Shown here: one piece after another, positions 17,637 through 26,015 of the stretch
Numbering within the stretch: position 1 is the first letter of the stretch
Layout: every line of letters starts with the position of its first letter
Source of the DNA: Sphingosinicella sp. LHD-64
Lineage (GTDB): Bacteria; Pseudomonadota; Alphaproteobacteria; Sphingomonadales; Sphingomonadaceae
Length of the DNA stretch: 64,000 nucleotides
Direction of reading: 5' to 3'
NCBI RefSeq assembly: GCF_031157375.1
Contig: NZ_JAVIFV010000001.1
Coordinates: 1,178,001 to 1,242,000, forward strand
The notes under the pieces: model-generated
What the model was told of the DNA's origin: nothing
Database searches by the model: none
The model's input: the letters and a program-made list of their open reading frames with translations, nothing else
Translations under genes and position numbers: made by a program

Positions 17637-19457
17637 ATGTTGCTCGATCGCCGCACCTTTCTCGCCAGCTCCACCGCCGCACTGGCGCTGACCGCCCTGC
17701 CCGCCGGCGCGCAGGCGCCGGCGGCGAACGCCCGCGACGCCGAGCTCGACCGGATCCTGACCGGCTGGTTCGACGCGGACCTGATCGAGAATCCGGCCTT
17801 CGCCACCAATCTCGGCCTCGACACCGGCGAACGCGCCGCCCTGCGCGGAAAGCTCGGCGAGGCCTCGCTGGCCGAAGTCGAGCGCGACCGCGCCAAGGCG
17901 CGCGAGCGTTACCGGGCAATCCAGGGCTTCAGCCGCGACGGCCTCTCGCCCGACGGCCAGCTCAACTACGACATCGCCGAATTCCGCTGGTCGGTGGCGA
18001 ACCAGGGCGCCGGCTTCACCTATGGCGGTGCCGGCGGGCGGCCGGCGCCCTATGTGCTGAGCCAGCTCGGCGGCGCCTATTACGGCGTGCCGGACTTCCT
18101 CGACACCCAGCATCCGATCCGCAACGCGCAGGATGCGGACTATTATCTTTCGCGGCTGGACGACTTCGCCCGCAACCTCGATCAGGAGGTCGAGCGCGTC
18201 CGTCACGACGCCTCGATCGGGGTGACGCCGCCCGATTTCATCATCGACAAGACGATCGGGAGCCTCGAGCGCTTCCGCGCCACGCCGGCGGCGGAGGCGA
18301 CGCTCGTGCGCTCGATCGTCCGCCGCACCGGCGAGCAGAACATCGCCGGCGACTGGAGTGCGCGGGCGACGGCGATCGTCTCCGGCCCGGTCAACGCTGC
18401 GCTCGGCCGGCAGATCGAGGCGCTGCGGGCGATCCGCGCCAATGCGGTGCACGATGCCGGCTGCTGGCGGCTGCCCGAGGGCGAGGCCTATTACCGGCTC
18501 GGCATCCGATCGAACACCACCACCGACATGACCGGCGAGGACATCCACCGCACCGGCCTCGAGCAGGTGGCGGAGCTCAACGCCCGGCTGGACGAGCTGT
18601 TGAAGGCGCAGGGCTGGACTGAGGGCACGGTCGGCGAGCGGCTCAACCGCACCAACACCGAGGAGCGTTTCCTCTTCCCGAACACCGATGCCGGGCGCGC
18701 CGAGCTGCTCGCCTCGTTGAACCGCCAGGTCGAGGAGATCACGCCGCTGCTGCCGCGCGTCTTCAGCACCCTGCCGCGTGCCAGCGTCGAGATCCGGCGC
18801 GTGCCGATCGAGATCGAGATCGGCGCGCCCGGCGGCTATTATCAGGGCGCCTCGCTCGACGGGTCACGCCCCGGCGCCTACTATATCAACCTGCGCGACA
18901 CCCATGAGCGACCGAGCCTCGGCCTGCCCACGCTCTCCTATCACGAGGCGGTGCCGGGCCATCACTTCCAGGTCACGGTCGCGCGCGAGGCGGGGTCGCT
19001 GCCGCTCTATCGGCGCACCGGCGGCTTTTCGGCCTATAGCGAGGGCTGGGCGCTCTATGCCGAGCGGGTGGCGGACGAGCTCGGCGTCTACGCGGACGAT
19101 CCGTGGGGCAAGATCGGCTATCTCCAGTCCTACCTGTTCCGCGCGGTGCGCCTCGTCGTCGATTCCGGCATGCACCACCATCGCTGGAGCCGCGAGCGGG
19201 CGATCCAGTATATGATGGAGAACGCCGCCGAGCCCGAGGGCAGCGCGGTACGCGAGATCGAGCGCTATGCCGTCTGGCCGGGCCAGGCCTGCGCCTACAA
19301 GATCGGCCAGACGGTGATCGCCAACCTGCGCACCGAGGCGGAGCGGCGGATGGGATCGCGCTTCGACATCAAGGCGTTCCACGACGTCGTGCTGCTCGGC
19401 GGCGCGATGCCGCTCACCGTTCTGGAGCGGCGGGTCAGGGCCTGGGAAGCGGCCTGA
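17637..19457 (+). CDS. Tat-exported DUF885 protein (HExxxGHH hydrolase-like), copy 1
   Basis: A 606-residue DUF885 protein. The start at 17637 is preferred over the in-frame 17574 because it has a GGGAG ribosome-binding site and begins with a Tat-type signal (LDRRTFLASSTAALALTALPAGAQA). The motif YHEAVPGHHFQ, conserved in DUF885, resembles a zinc-peptidase site, and the family is suspected to be metallopeptidases, but the activity is not established. Helical segments such as GFSAYSEGWALYAE after the motif are typical. A second DUF885 gene lies at 59773-61608. A long hairpin repeat follows the stop. Confidence 0.92.
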   Translation: MLLDRRTFLASSTAALALTALPAGAQAPAANARDAELDRILTGWFDADLIENPAFATNLGLDTGERAALRGKLGEASLAEVERDRAKARERYRAIQGFSRDGLSPDGQLNYDIAEFRWSVANQGAGFTYGGAGGRPAPYVLSQLGGAYYGVPDFLDTQHPIRNAQDADYYLSRLDDFARNLDQEVERVRHDASIGVTPPDFIIDKTIGSLERFRATPAAEATLVRSIVRRTGEQNIAGDWSARATAIVSGPVNAALGRQIEALRAIRANAVHDAGCWRLPEGEAYYRLGIRSNTTTDMTGEDIHRTGLEQVAELNARLDELLKAQGWTEGTVGERLNRTNTEERFLFPNTDAGRAELLASLNRQVEEITPLLPRVFSTLPRASVEIRRVPIEIEIGAPGGYYQGASLDGSRPGAYYINLRDTHERPSLGLPTLSYHEAVPGHHFQVTVAREAGSLPLYRRTGGFSAYSEGWALYAERVADELGVYADDPWGKIGYLQSYLFRAVRLVVDSGMHHHRWSRERAIQYMMENAAEPEGSAVREIERYAVWPGQACAYKIGQTVIANLRTEAERRMGSRFDIKAFHDVVLLGGAMPLTVLERRVRAWEAA

Positions 19458-19478
19458 GGGCTGTCGCCACCGGGGCGC

Positions 19479-19560
19479 GTCACCCTGAACCTGTCTCAGG
19501 GTCCAGCCGGACGCCTCCCGGGAGGTGGGCACCTGGATGCTGAAACAAGTTCAGCATGAC
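19479..19560. repeat. Long hairpin repeat, family A copy 1
   Basis: Outer arms GTCACCCTGAAC-CTGTCTCAGG and CTGAAACAAGTTCAGCATGAC are partly complementary, with a GC-rich inner palindrome CCTCCCGGGAGG between. The reverse complement matches 61652-61734 closely at both ends and differs in the middle. It lies after the DUF885 gene and before the convergent cyd operon. Confidence 0.75.
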
Positions 19561-19575
19561 GGTTGAGCGACCCCC

Positions 19576-19680
19576 TCAAGGATGCAGCCACCAGCGCAGC
19601 AGGTAGGCGATGCTGCCGATGACCGCGACGCCGGCGAGCCACAGGCCGACGAACCAGGCGAGCTGCTTCGCGCGGATCAA
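19576..19680 (-). CDS. Small cytochrome bd-associated membrane protein (CydX/DUF2474-like)
   Basis: A 34-residue protein, too short for most gene finders. It starts with TTG overlapping the cydB stop by four bases (TTGA) and reads LIRAKQLAWFVGLWLAG... ending RWWLHP: basic N-terminus, one membrane helix, aromatic end. Single-helix subunits of this size are encoded directly after cydB in many bacteria (CydX, YbgT, DUF2474) and stabilise the bd oxidase haems. Position, overlap and topology make the call good, though the exact small family is not certain. Confidence 0.75.
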   Translation of the reverse strand: MIRAKQLAWFVGLWLAGVAVIGSIAYLLRWWLHP

Positions 19681-20675
19681 TGATAGCCTTCCTCGCCCAC
19701 CTTGCCGCGGAACACCCAATAGGCCCAGGCGGTGTAGGCGAGGATGACCGGCACCAGCACCGCGGCACCGACCAGCATGAAGAGCTGGCTCGAATAGGGC
19801 GCCGCCGCCTCCCAGATCGTCACCCGGCCGGGGATCACGTCCGGCCAGATCGAGATGCCGAGGCCGATGAGCGTGAGCGCGAACAGGCCGAGCGCCGCGG
19901 CGAACGGCAGCCAGTCGCGGCCGCGGCGGATCCCTTCCCAGGCGGTCAGCGCGATGCCGCCGAACAGCAGCGGCATGATCGCGGTGACGAGCAGGCCCGG
20001 CCACTGGAACCAGCGCTGGTGATACTGCTCCTCGAGGAACGGCGTCGCCAAGCTGACCGCGCCGACGACGAGGAGGAAGGCGGGGAGCAGCCAGGTAGCG
20101 TAGCGGCGGGCGTCGTCATGGAGCTGCCCCTCCGTCTTCCAGATCAGCCAGGCGGCCCCGAGCAGGGCATAGGCGACGACGAGCGCGAATCCGGTCAGCA
20201 GGCTGAACCCGCTCAGCCATTCCCACCAGCTGCCGGCATAGGCGCGGCCCTCGATCGTGATGCCCTGCAGCAGCGCGCCGAGCGTGATTCCCTGCGCGAA
20301 GGTCGCGACCAGCGAGCCGAGGCAGAAGGCGGCGTCCCAATATCTGCGGTGCGCCGGATCGCGCCAGCGGAACTCGAAGGCGACGCCGCGGAAGACGAGG
20401 CCGAGCAGCATCGCGATCAGCGGCGCATAGAGCGCCGGCAGGATGATCGCATAAGCGAGCGGGAAGGCGGCGAGGAGGCCGCCACCGCCGAGCACCAGCC
20501 AGGTCTCGTTGCCGTCCCAGACCGGCGCGATCGCGTTCATCGCCTGGTCGCGCTCCTTGCCGACCCTGAAGCCGGGGAAGAGGATGCCGATGCCGAGATC
20601 GAAGCCGTCCATCAGCACGTACATCGCGACCGCGACGGCGATGATGACGGCCCAGATGACGGTCAGATCGATCAT
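19677..20675 (-). CDS. cydB: Cytochrome bd ubiquinol oxidase subunit II
   Basis: A 332-residue integral membrane subunit of the cytochrome bd quinol oxidase. MYVLMDGFDLGIGILFP in the first helix and NAIAPVWDGNETWLVLGGGGLLAAFPLAY are hallmark CydB segments. Hydrophobic helices continue to the C-terminus (AYTAWAYWVF). The oxidase couples quinol oxidation to oxygen reduction with high oxygen affinity and helps under low oxygen or respiratory inhibitors. It lies downstream of cydA with a 111-base gap filled by a hairpin repeat, and is followed by an overlapping small subunit. Confidence 0.97.
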   Translation of the reverse strand: MIDLTVIWAVIIAVAVAMYVLMDGFDLGIGILFPGFRVGKERDQAMNAIAPVWDGNETWLVLGGGGLLAAFPLAYAIILPALYAPLIAMLLGLVFRGVAFEFRWRDPAHRRYWDAAFCLGSLVATFAQGITLGALLQGITIEGRAYAGSWWEWLSGFSLLTGFALVVAYALLGAAWLIWKTEGQLHDDARRYATWLLPAFLLVVGAVSLATPFLEEQYHQRWFQWPGLLVTAIMPLLFGGIALTAWEGIRRGRDWLPFAAALGLFALTLIGLGISIWPDVIPGRVTIWEAAAPYSSQLFMLVGAAVLVPVILAYTAWAYWVFRGKVGEEGYH

Positions 20676-20683
20676 GATCTGAC

Positions 20684-20765
20684 CGTCGCCCCGGCGCAGG
20701 CCGGGGCCTCGCGGAGACGGGCCGCGACTTCCTGTCCTGAGATCCCGGCCTGCGCCGGGATGACG
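20684..20765. repeat. Long hairpin repeat, family C copy 1
   Basis: Arms CGTCGCCCCGGCGCAGGCC and GGCCTGCGCCGGGATGACG are near-perfect complements, around a GC-rich centre. The same type recurs at 56901-56987. This copy sits between cydA and cydB in one operon, where the RNA hairpin could lower or uncouple expression of the distal gene. Confidence 0.75.
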
Positions 20766-20786
20766 AGATAGCTATTCATCGGCACC

Positions 20787-22184
20787 TCACCTTTCCACCG
20801 ACGGCGCCGGGGTAATGCCCGCGGTACGGATCGGGCCTTCCTTCTCCACATCGGATTCGCCCTCCGCCGGCGCGTGGCTCATCAGCTTCAGGATGTACCA
20901 GGTGCCGGCGGCGAAGCAGGTGAAGTAGACGATGACGAAGGCGATCAGCGAGCCGGTGACGGCCGGGGTCGCGATCGGCGAGACGGCGTCGGCGGTGCGC
21001 AGCAGGCCGTAGATCACCCAGGGCTGGCGGCCGACCTCGGTCGTCACCCAGCCGGCGATCACCGCGACGAAGCCGGCCGGGCCCATGACCAGGGCGAAGC
21101 GGTGCAGCCAGCGCCAGTCGTAGAGCTTGCGCCGGGTGCGCGCGAGCAGGCTGACGAGGCCGAGGGTCAGCATGAGCACGCCCATGCCGACCATGATCCG
21201 GAACGACCAGAAGACGATGCCGACCGGCGGCTGATCCTCGCGCGGCACCGTGTCGAGGCCGGCGAGCGGCGCGTTGAGGTCGTGCTTCAGGATCAGCGAG
21301 GAGAGCTTGGGGATCTCGACCGACCAGCGCATCGTCTGCGCATCGGAATCGGGGATGCCGAACAGGATCAGCGGCGCGCCGTCCGGATGGCTCTGGTAAT
21401 GCCCCTCCATCGCCATGACCTTCGCCGGCTGGTGCTCCAGCGTGTTGAGGCCGTGGAGGTCGCCGACGAACACCTGGACCGGCGCGACGAGGGCCAGCAT
21501 CCACATCGCCATCGAGAACATCTTGCGGACCTCGGGCGTGTCGCGGCGACCCAGCAGGTGCCAGGCGCCGACGCCGCCCACGACGAGCGCCGTGGTGAGA
21601 TAGGCCGCGATCACGGTATGGACGAGGCGATAGGGGAAGCTCGGATTGAAGATGATGTCGAGCCAGCTGCCGGCCGGCACGAACTGCCCGACCTCGTTGT
21701 AGGCCCAGCCGACCGGCGTCTGCATCCACGAATTGACCGAGAGGATCCAGAAGGCGGAGATCGCGGTGCCGATCGCGACCATCAGGGTCGCGGTGAAGTG
21801 CAGGCCCCTTCCCACCCGGTTCATGCCGAACAGCATGACGCCGAGGAAGCCTGCCTCGAGGAAGAAGGCGGTCAGCACCTCATAGGCCATCAGCGGGCCG
21901 ATCACCGGCCCGGCGCGATCGGAGAAGACCGACCAGTTGGTGCCGAACTGGTAGGACATGACGATGCCCGAGACGACGCCCATCGCGAAGGTGACGGCAA
22001 AGATCTTCAGCCAGTATCTGAAGAGGTTGAGATAGGCGTCCTTGCCCGTCTTCAGCCACAGCCCCTCGAGCACCGCGAGATAGGAGGCGAGGCCGATCGA
22101 GAAGGCGGGAAAGATGAAGTGGAACGAGACGGTGAACGCGAACTGCAGTCGCGCCAGCAGCAATGCGGTCTCGGCGTCAGTCAC
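20787..22184 (-). CDS. cydA: Cytochrome bd ubiquinol oxidase subunit I
   Basis: A 465-residue haem-bearing subunit I. It has LLLARLQFAFTVSFHFIFPAFSIG (first helix with the haem b595 His), EVLTAFFLEAGFLGVMLFG, and the Q-loop region. Length and the short Q-loop resemble the cyanide-insensitive-oxidase-type (CioA) members common in alphaproteobacteria, so cioA would be an equally good name. It leads a cydA-cydB-small-subunit operon; the upstream region is shared with a divergent amidohydrolase gene. Confidence 0.96.
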   Translation of the reverse strand: MTDAETALLLARLQFAFTVSFHFIFPAFSIGLASYLAVLEGLWLKTGKDAYLNLFRYWLKIFAVTFAMGVVSGIVMSYQFGTNWSVFSDRAGPVIGPLMAYEVLTAFFLEAGFLGVMLFGMNRVGRGLHFTATLMVAIGTAISAFWILSVNSWMQTPVGWAYNEVGQFVPAGSWLDIIFNPSFPYRLVHTVIAAYLTTALVVGGVGAWHLLGRRDTPEVRKMFSMAMWMLALVAPVQVFVGDLHGLNTLEHQPAKVMAMEGHYQSHPDGAPLILFGIPDSDAQTMRWSVEIPKLSSLILKHDLNAPLAGLDTVPREDQPPVGIVFWSFRIMVGMGVLMLTLGLVSLLARTRRKLYDWRWLHRFALVMGPAGFVAVIAGWVTTEVGRQPWVIYGLLRTADAVSPIATPAVTGSLIAFVIVYFTCFAAGTWYILKLMSHAPAEGESDVEKEGPIRTAGITPAPSVER

Positions 22185-22268
22185 CTTCGCCCATCCCTTC
22201 GCGCTCTCCCCTAGCCCAATGCCGGGAAGATTTCACCCCCGTGACGGTGCAAAGACACCATGATGGAG

Positions 22269-22281
22269 TGCATTTTTTGCA
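22269..22281. promoter_or_regulatory. Small inverted repeat between cydA and the divergent amidohydrolase
   Basis: TGCA-TTTTT-TGCA sits in the 133-base divergent spacer, 85 bases before the cydA start, with flanking GGAGTG / CCACTC giving a longer imperfect dyad. It is the only AT-rich symmetric element in the spacer, so it may be a regulatory site. I see no FNR-type TTGAT-N4-ATCAA box. Confidence 0.3.
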
Positions 22282-22317
22282 TCCACTCTCCCCTCGCCAT
22301 ACCGGCCGCGCTAAGCC

Positions 22318-23577
22318 TTGCTCATGCGCATCCTGACCGCTCTGCTGCTGTTCGCCCTCGCCCTGCCCGCCATGGCGCAGGCGCCAGTCCTGCTGCTCCG
22401 CCCCGACCGGGTGTTCGACGGTGAAAGCCGGACCGCGCACGCAGGCTGGCAGGTGCTGGTGCGCGGGGACCGGATCGCGGCGGCGGGCCCCGACGTCGCG
22501 GCCCCGGCCGACGCGCGGGTGATCGACCTGCCGGGCATGACGCTGATGCCCGGCCTGATCGAGGGTCATTCGCACCTCTTCCTGCATCCGTACAACGAGA
22601 CGAGCTGGGACGATCAGGTGCTCGGCGAGCCGCTGGCGCTGCGCACCGCCCGCGCCGTTGCCCATGCCCGCGCCACGCTGATGGCCGGAGTCACCACGGT
22701 GCGCGACCTCGGCACCGAGGGCGCCGGCTATGCCGATGTCGGCCTCAAGGATGCGATCGACCAGGGCATCGTGCCGGGGCCGCGCATGCTGGTCGCGACC
22801 CGCGCGCTCGTCGCCACCGGCAGCTACGGCCCGCGCACGCCCGACCCGCAAGCGCCGCTGCTCGGCGCCGAGGAGGCGGACGGCGCAAACCTCGTCGCCG
22901 CAGTGCGCCGCCAGATCGGCGGCGGCGCCGACGTGATCAAATTCTATGCCGACTATCGCTGGCGCCCCGGCGAGCCGAGCCGGCCGACCTTCACCATGGA
23001 GGAGATGCGCGCCGCGACCGAAATCGCCCATGCCGCCGGCCGCACCGTCGCCGCCCATGCCTCGACCCCCGAGGGCATGCACCGCGCCATCCTCGCCGGG
23101 GTCGACACGATCGAGCATGGCAATGCCGGAACGGCCGAGATCTTCCGGCTGATGCGCCAACGCGGAGTCGCGCTCTGCCCCACCCTCGCCGCGACCGACG
23201 CGATCTCGCGCTATGGTGGGTGGAACGGCGCGGCGCCGGAGCCGCAGGGGGTGCGCGACAAGCGCGCCAGCTTCGCCGCGGCCCGCGCGGCCGGGGTCGC
23301 GATCTGCATGGGCGGCGATGCCGGCGTCTACGCCCATGGTGAAAATGTCCGCGAAATGGAGCTCATGGCTGATTACGGCATGCCGTTGCCTGAGGTGCTG
23401 GTCGCGGCAACGTCCGGCAACGCACGCATCTTCCGCCTTGCCGATCGGCTGGGCGCGATCCGCCCCGGCCTCCTCGCCGACCTGATCGCGGTCGAGGGCG
23501 ACCCGACCCGCGACCTCGCTGCGCTGCGGCGCGTGCGGCTGGTGATGAAGGGCGGCGCGCTGATCCGCGAACCGTAA
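22318..23577 (+). CDS. Exported amidohydrolase-family protein, copy 1
   Basis: A 419-residue metal-dependent hydrolase with a signal peptide (MRILTALLLFALALPAMAQA). The metal-binding motif is HSHLF in MPGLIEGHSHLFLHP; later ligands are in VAAHAST, IEHGNAG and the C-terminal GGDAG. The closing IRPGLLADLIAVEGDPTRD is typical of the imidazolonepropionase/prolidase-like exported group (Xaa-Pro or aminoacyl dipeptidases). It is divergent from cydA and followed after 78 bases by the kinase gene. A related gene lies at 61742-63070. The substrate is unknown; a role in peptide scavenging is likely. Confidence 0.9.
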   Translation: MLMRILTALLLFALALPAMAQAPVLLLRPDRVFDGESRTAHAGWQVLVRGDRIAAAGPDVAAPADARVIDLPGMTLMPGLIEGHSHLFLHPYNETSWDDQVLGEPLALRTARAVAHARATLMAGVTTVRDLGTEGAGYADVGLKDAIDQGIVPGPRMLVATRALVATGSYGPRTPDPQAPLLGAEEADGANLVAAVRRQIGGGADVIKFYADYRWRPGEPSRPTFTMEEMRAATEIAHAAGRTVAAHASTPEGMHRAILAGVDTIEHGNAGTAEIFRLMRQRGVALCPTLAATDAISRYGGWNGAAPEPQGVRDKRASFAAARAAGVAICMGGDAGVYAHGENVREMELMADYGMPLPEVLVAATSGNARIFRLADRLGAIRPGLLADLIAVEGDPTRDLAALRRVRLVMKGGALIREP

Positions 23578-23655
23578 CCTTCGTCGCAGGGCGGCGCGTT
23601 TTCGTCACACCGGGCTGGCCCCTGCTTCGGAGAGCCGCCATGGCCATCTCATGTT

Positions 23656-24834
23656 GTGGAGCTTGCCTTGAGCACCGTTGCTCATAATACCCTTCTCGCC
23701 CTGGGGCTGGATTTTGCCGGGGCCTTGCCGGGGGGACGGACGAAGAAGATGGCGTCGCAGCTGAGCCATGCGCGCTGGGGGGAAGCGATCCGCGCCACCG
23801 TGGCGCTGTGGCTGTTCGTCCTCATGATCTTCCTGCCGATCATCATCCAGCGGCACGGCAAGGAGCCGTGGACCGGGGTCGCGCTCGATTGCTCGACCAT
23901 CCTCTATTCGATTGCCCTCGCGCTCGGCATGTTCGCCATTTATCGCGCCACCATCACGGTGCCGTCGCCGGCCCGCGTCCTGGTCCGCGCCGGGACGGTG
24001 ATCGCGCTGGCCGCGCTCAACACCACGATGGATCTCATCTTTCAGGGCTGGGTCGCCGACCATGTGGCTGCCGCCTGGGCGTCGCTGCCGACCGACTTCG
24101 GCCGCGCCTATTCCTCCACGTTCAACTACATGCTCGTGTTCAGCGTGAACATGATCCTGTTCCACCTCAACTACACCCGGCGCGCCGGCATCGCCCGGGA
24201 ACGCCGTCTCGCCGCGGCGAACAGCGCGGCCCAGGGCGCCCAGCTTGCGGCCCTGCGCTACCAGCTCAACCCGCATTTCCTGTTCAACGCACTGAACTCG
24301 GTCTCCGCCCTGATCGTCACCAAGCGCAACGACGACGCCGAAGCGATGACCGAGAAGCTGTCGCGCTTCCTGCGCCGCTCGCTCAATGCCGACCCCGCCG
24401 AGCTGATCCCGCTCGAGGAGGAGTTCGCCCTCACCGAGGATTATCTCGACATCGAAAGCGTGCGCTTCGGCGACCGCCTGATCGTGTCCGTCGACTGCGC
24501 CGATGCCGCCTGCCGGGTGCTGGTGCCGAGCTTCCTCGTCCAGCCGCTGGTCGAGAATGCGATCAAGCACGGCGTTTCCCCCTCTCGGCAGCCGGTGGCG
24601 ATCGACATCGGCGCGGCGATCTCCGACGGCGCGCTCAGGATCACGGTCGCCAACGATCTGGCGCCGCCGGGATCGAACGCGGAAGATCTGGCGGACGGCG
24701 ACGGGGAAGGCCTCGACAATGTCCGCCGCCGGATCGAGGCGGTCTACGGGCAACGCGTGGCGCTGACCGCCGGCGTGGCCGGCAATCGGTTCGTCGTGAC
24801 CATCGCGATCCCCGAGGCGCAGCTCGCAAATTGA
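23656..24834 (+). CDS. LytS/YehU-type sensor histidine kinase
   Basis: A 392-residue membrane kinase. About four membrane helices lie in residues 45-180 (for instance VALWLFVLMIFLPIII and YMLVFSVNMILFHLN), then the His_kinase domain with the phospho-accepting His in LRYQLNPHFLFNALNSV and a HATPase with N-box VENAIKHG and GEGLDNVRRRI. The start is a GTG; an ATG at residue 32 is an alternative. It pairs with the LytTR regulator 64 bases downstream. The stimulus is unknown. Confidence 0.93.
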   Translation: MELALSTVAHNTLLALGLDFAGALPGGRTKKMASQLSHARWGEAIRATVALWLFVLMIFLPIIIQRHGKEPWTGVALDCSTILYSIALALGMFAIYRATITVPSPARVLVRAGTVIALAALNTTMDLIFQGWVADHVAAAWASLPTDFGRAYSSTFNYMLVFSVNMILFHLNYTRRAGIARERRLAAANSAAQGAQLAALRYQLNPHFLFNALNSVSALIVTKRNDDAEAMTEKLSRFLRRSLNADPAELIPLEEEFALTEDYLDIESVRFGDRLIVSVDCADAACRVLVPSFLVQPLVENAIKHGVSPSRQPVAIDIGAAISDGALRITVANDLAPPGSNAEDLADGDGEGLDNVRRRIEAVYGQRVALTAGVAGNRFVVTIAIPEAQLAN

Positions 24835-24898
24835 CTTTGCCGCCCGGCTGGCGGCAAGAACCCCCTTGGTGCTTCGGCACGTCGAGGGGGAAGAGTCC

Positions 24899-25672
24899 AT
24901 GCGCATCCTGCTGGTCGACGACGAACCGCTTGCGCTTGCCCGGCTGCGTGCCTTCTTCGACGACATCGAGGGCGTCGAGGTCGTCGGCGAGGCGTCCGAC
25001 GGCAACGAGGCGCTGGCGCAGATTTCCGCGTTGACGCCCGACCTCGTCGTCATGGACATCCAGATGCCGGGCCGCACGGGCCTGCGCGCCGCCGCCGAGA
25101 TGGACGTCGAGCCGCGGCCGGAGCTGATCTTCGTCACCGCGCACGAACATTATGCCCCCGATGCGTTCGAGGTCGACGCGGCCGACTATCTGCTGAAGCC
25201 GGTGCGCTTCGACCGGCTGCGCCAGGCGGTGGACCGGGCCCGGCGGCGGCGGGCGATCCGGTCCGACGCCGCCCGCGCGGCCACGCTGGAAGCCGAGGTC
25301 GAGAAGCTCAGGGAGAGCGCCGGTCCGCTGGGCGAGGACGGCTTCTGGGTGCCGGAACGGCACGGCCAGCGGCGCGTGCCGATCGAAACCATCGACTGGA
25401 TCGAGGCGGCGCGCGACTATGTGCTGCTCCACACGAGCCTGCGCAGCCATTTGCTCAGGATCACGATGTCGGCGCTGGAGGAACGGCTGAAGGGCTCGCC
25501 GCTGGTGCGGGCGCACCGATCGGCCTTCGTGCGGCCGGACAAGGTGACGGAAGTGCGGCGCGCGGGGCGCTCGCTGAGCCTGATCCTCGCCGACGGCGCG
25601 GAGGTCCAGGTCGGCCCGAGCTATACGGAAGCGATCAAGGACGCGCTCGGGCTGGACGACAAGGACAAATGA
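24899..25672 (+). CDS. LytTR-family response regulator
   Basis: A 257-residue regulator. The start ATG at 24899 (MRILLVDDEPLALARLR) follows a strong GAGGGGGAAGAG ribosome-binding site and is preferred over an in-frame 24866. The receiver domain has the acceptor Asp in VVMDIQMPGRTG and the lysine in YLLKPVRF. A linker coiled-coil-like stretch (AARAATLEAEVEKLRE) leads to the LytTR DNA-binding domain (IDWIEAARDYVLLHT, then SPLVRAHRSAFVRPDKV). It is the partner of the kinase upstream. Confidence 0.95.
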   Translation: MRILLVDDEPLALARLRAFFDDIEGVEVVGEASDGNEALAQISALTPDLVVMDIQMPGRTGLRAAAEMDVEPRPELIFVTAHEHYAPDAFEVDAADYLLKPVRFDRLRQAVDRARRRRAIRSDAARAATLEAEVEKLRESAGPLGEDGFWVPERHGQRRVPIETIDWIEAARDYVLLHTSLRSHLLRITMSALEERLKGSPLVRAHRSAFVRPDKVTEVRRAGRSLSLILADGAEVQVGPSYTEAIKDALGLDDKDK

Positions 25673-25678
25673 AGAAGA

Positions 25679-25730
25679 CCGGGGATCCCCGACGGAACCT
25701 CATGGGGTAGGTCCGTCAGGCGTTCCCCGG
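25679..25730. terminator. Hairpin after the LytTR regulator, possible bidirectional terminator
   Basis: Outer arms CCGGGGA (25679-25685) and TCCCCGG (25724-25730) enclose an inner stem GACGGA / TCCGTC (25691-25696 and 25712-25717). It lies between the convergent regulator and small-protein genes. There is no clear T-run, so termination is only a suggestion. Confidence 0.4.
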
Positions 25731-25753
25731 CCTCCAGCCTTGCGACACCGCGA

Positions 25754-25858
25754 TCAGCCCAGAATCGGGGCGGTCGAGGTGGACGCAACCACCAGCATCG
25801 CGCTGACGAACATCGCCGCGAAGCAGGTGGAAAAGGTCCGGAACTTGTCCGCGATCAT
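25754..25858 (-). CDS. Small conserved-looking membrane protein, 34 residues
   Basis: A 34-residue frame beginning MIADKFRTFSTCF and continuing into one hydrophobic helix (AAMFVSAMLVVAS), ending STAPILG. The ATG has a good ribosome-binding site (AAGGGAAG, about 7 bases upstream). The small size, strong start signal and single helix indicate a real gene; from memory, similar short proteins starting DKFRTF are present in other sphingomonads. Function unknown. An in-frame opening extends upstream toward the glutaminase gene but lacks a signal. Confidence 0.65.
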   Translation of the reverse strand: MIADKFRTFSTCFAAMFVSAMLVVASTSTAPILG

Positions 25859-26015
25859 CGTCTTTCTTCCCTTGTCCAAACGGCCCGGTTGCCGTTGGCG
25901 AGCGGTTACGCCGCCGGGCGCCGGCTTGCGCGCAGGATGAGACGGCGGTGGCAGGATGTTCGACGAGGGCGGCGCGGAACGACGAAAGCGCCCGTCGCGG
26001 CGACGAAGAATCGGG

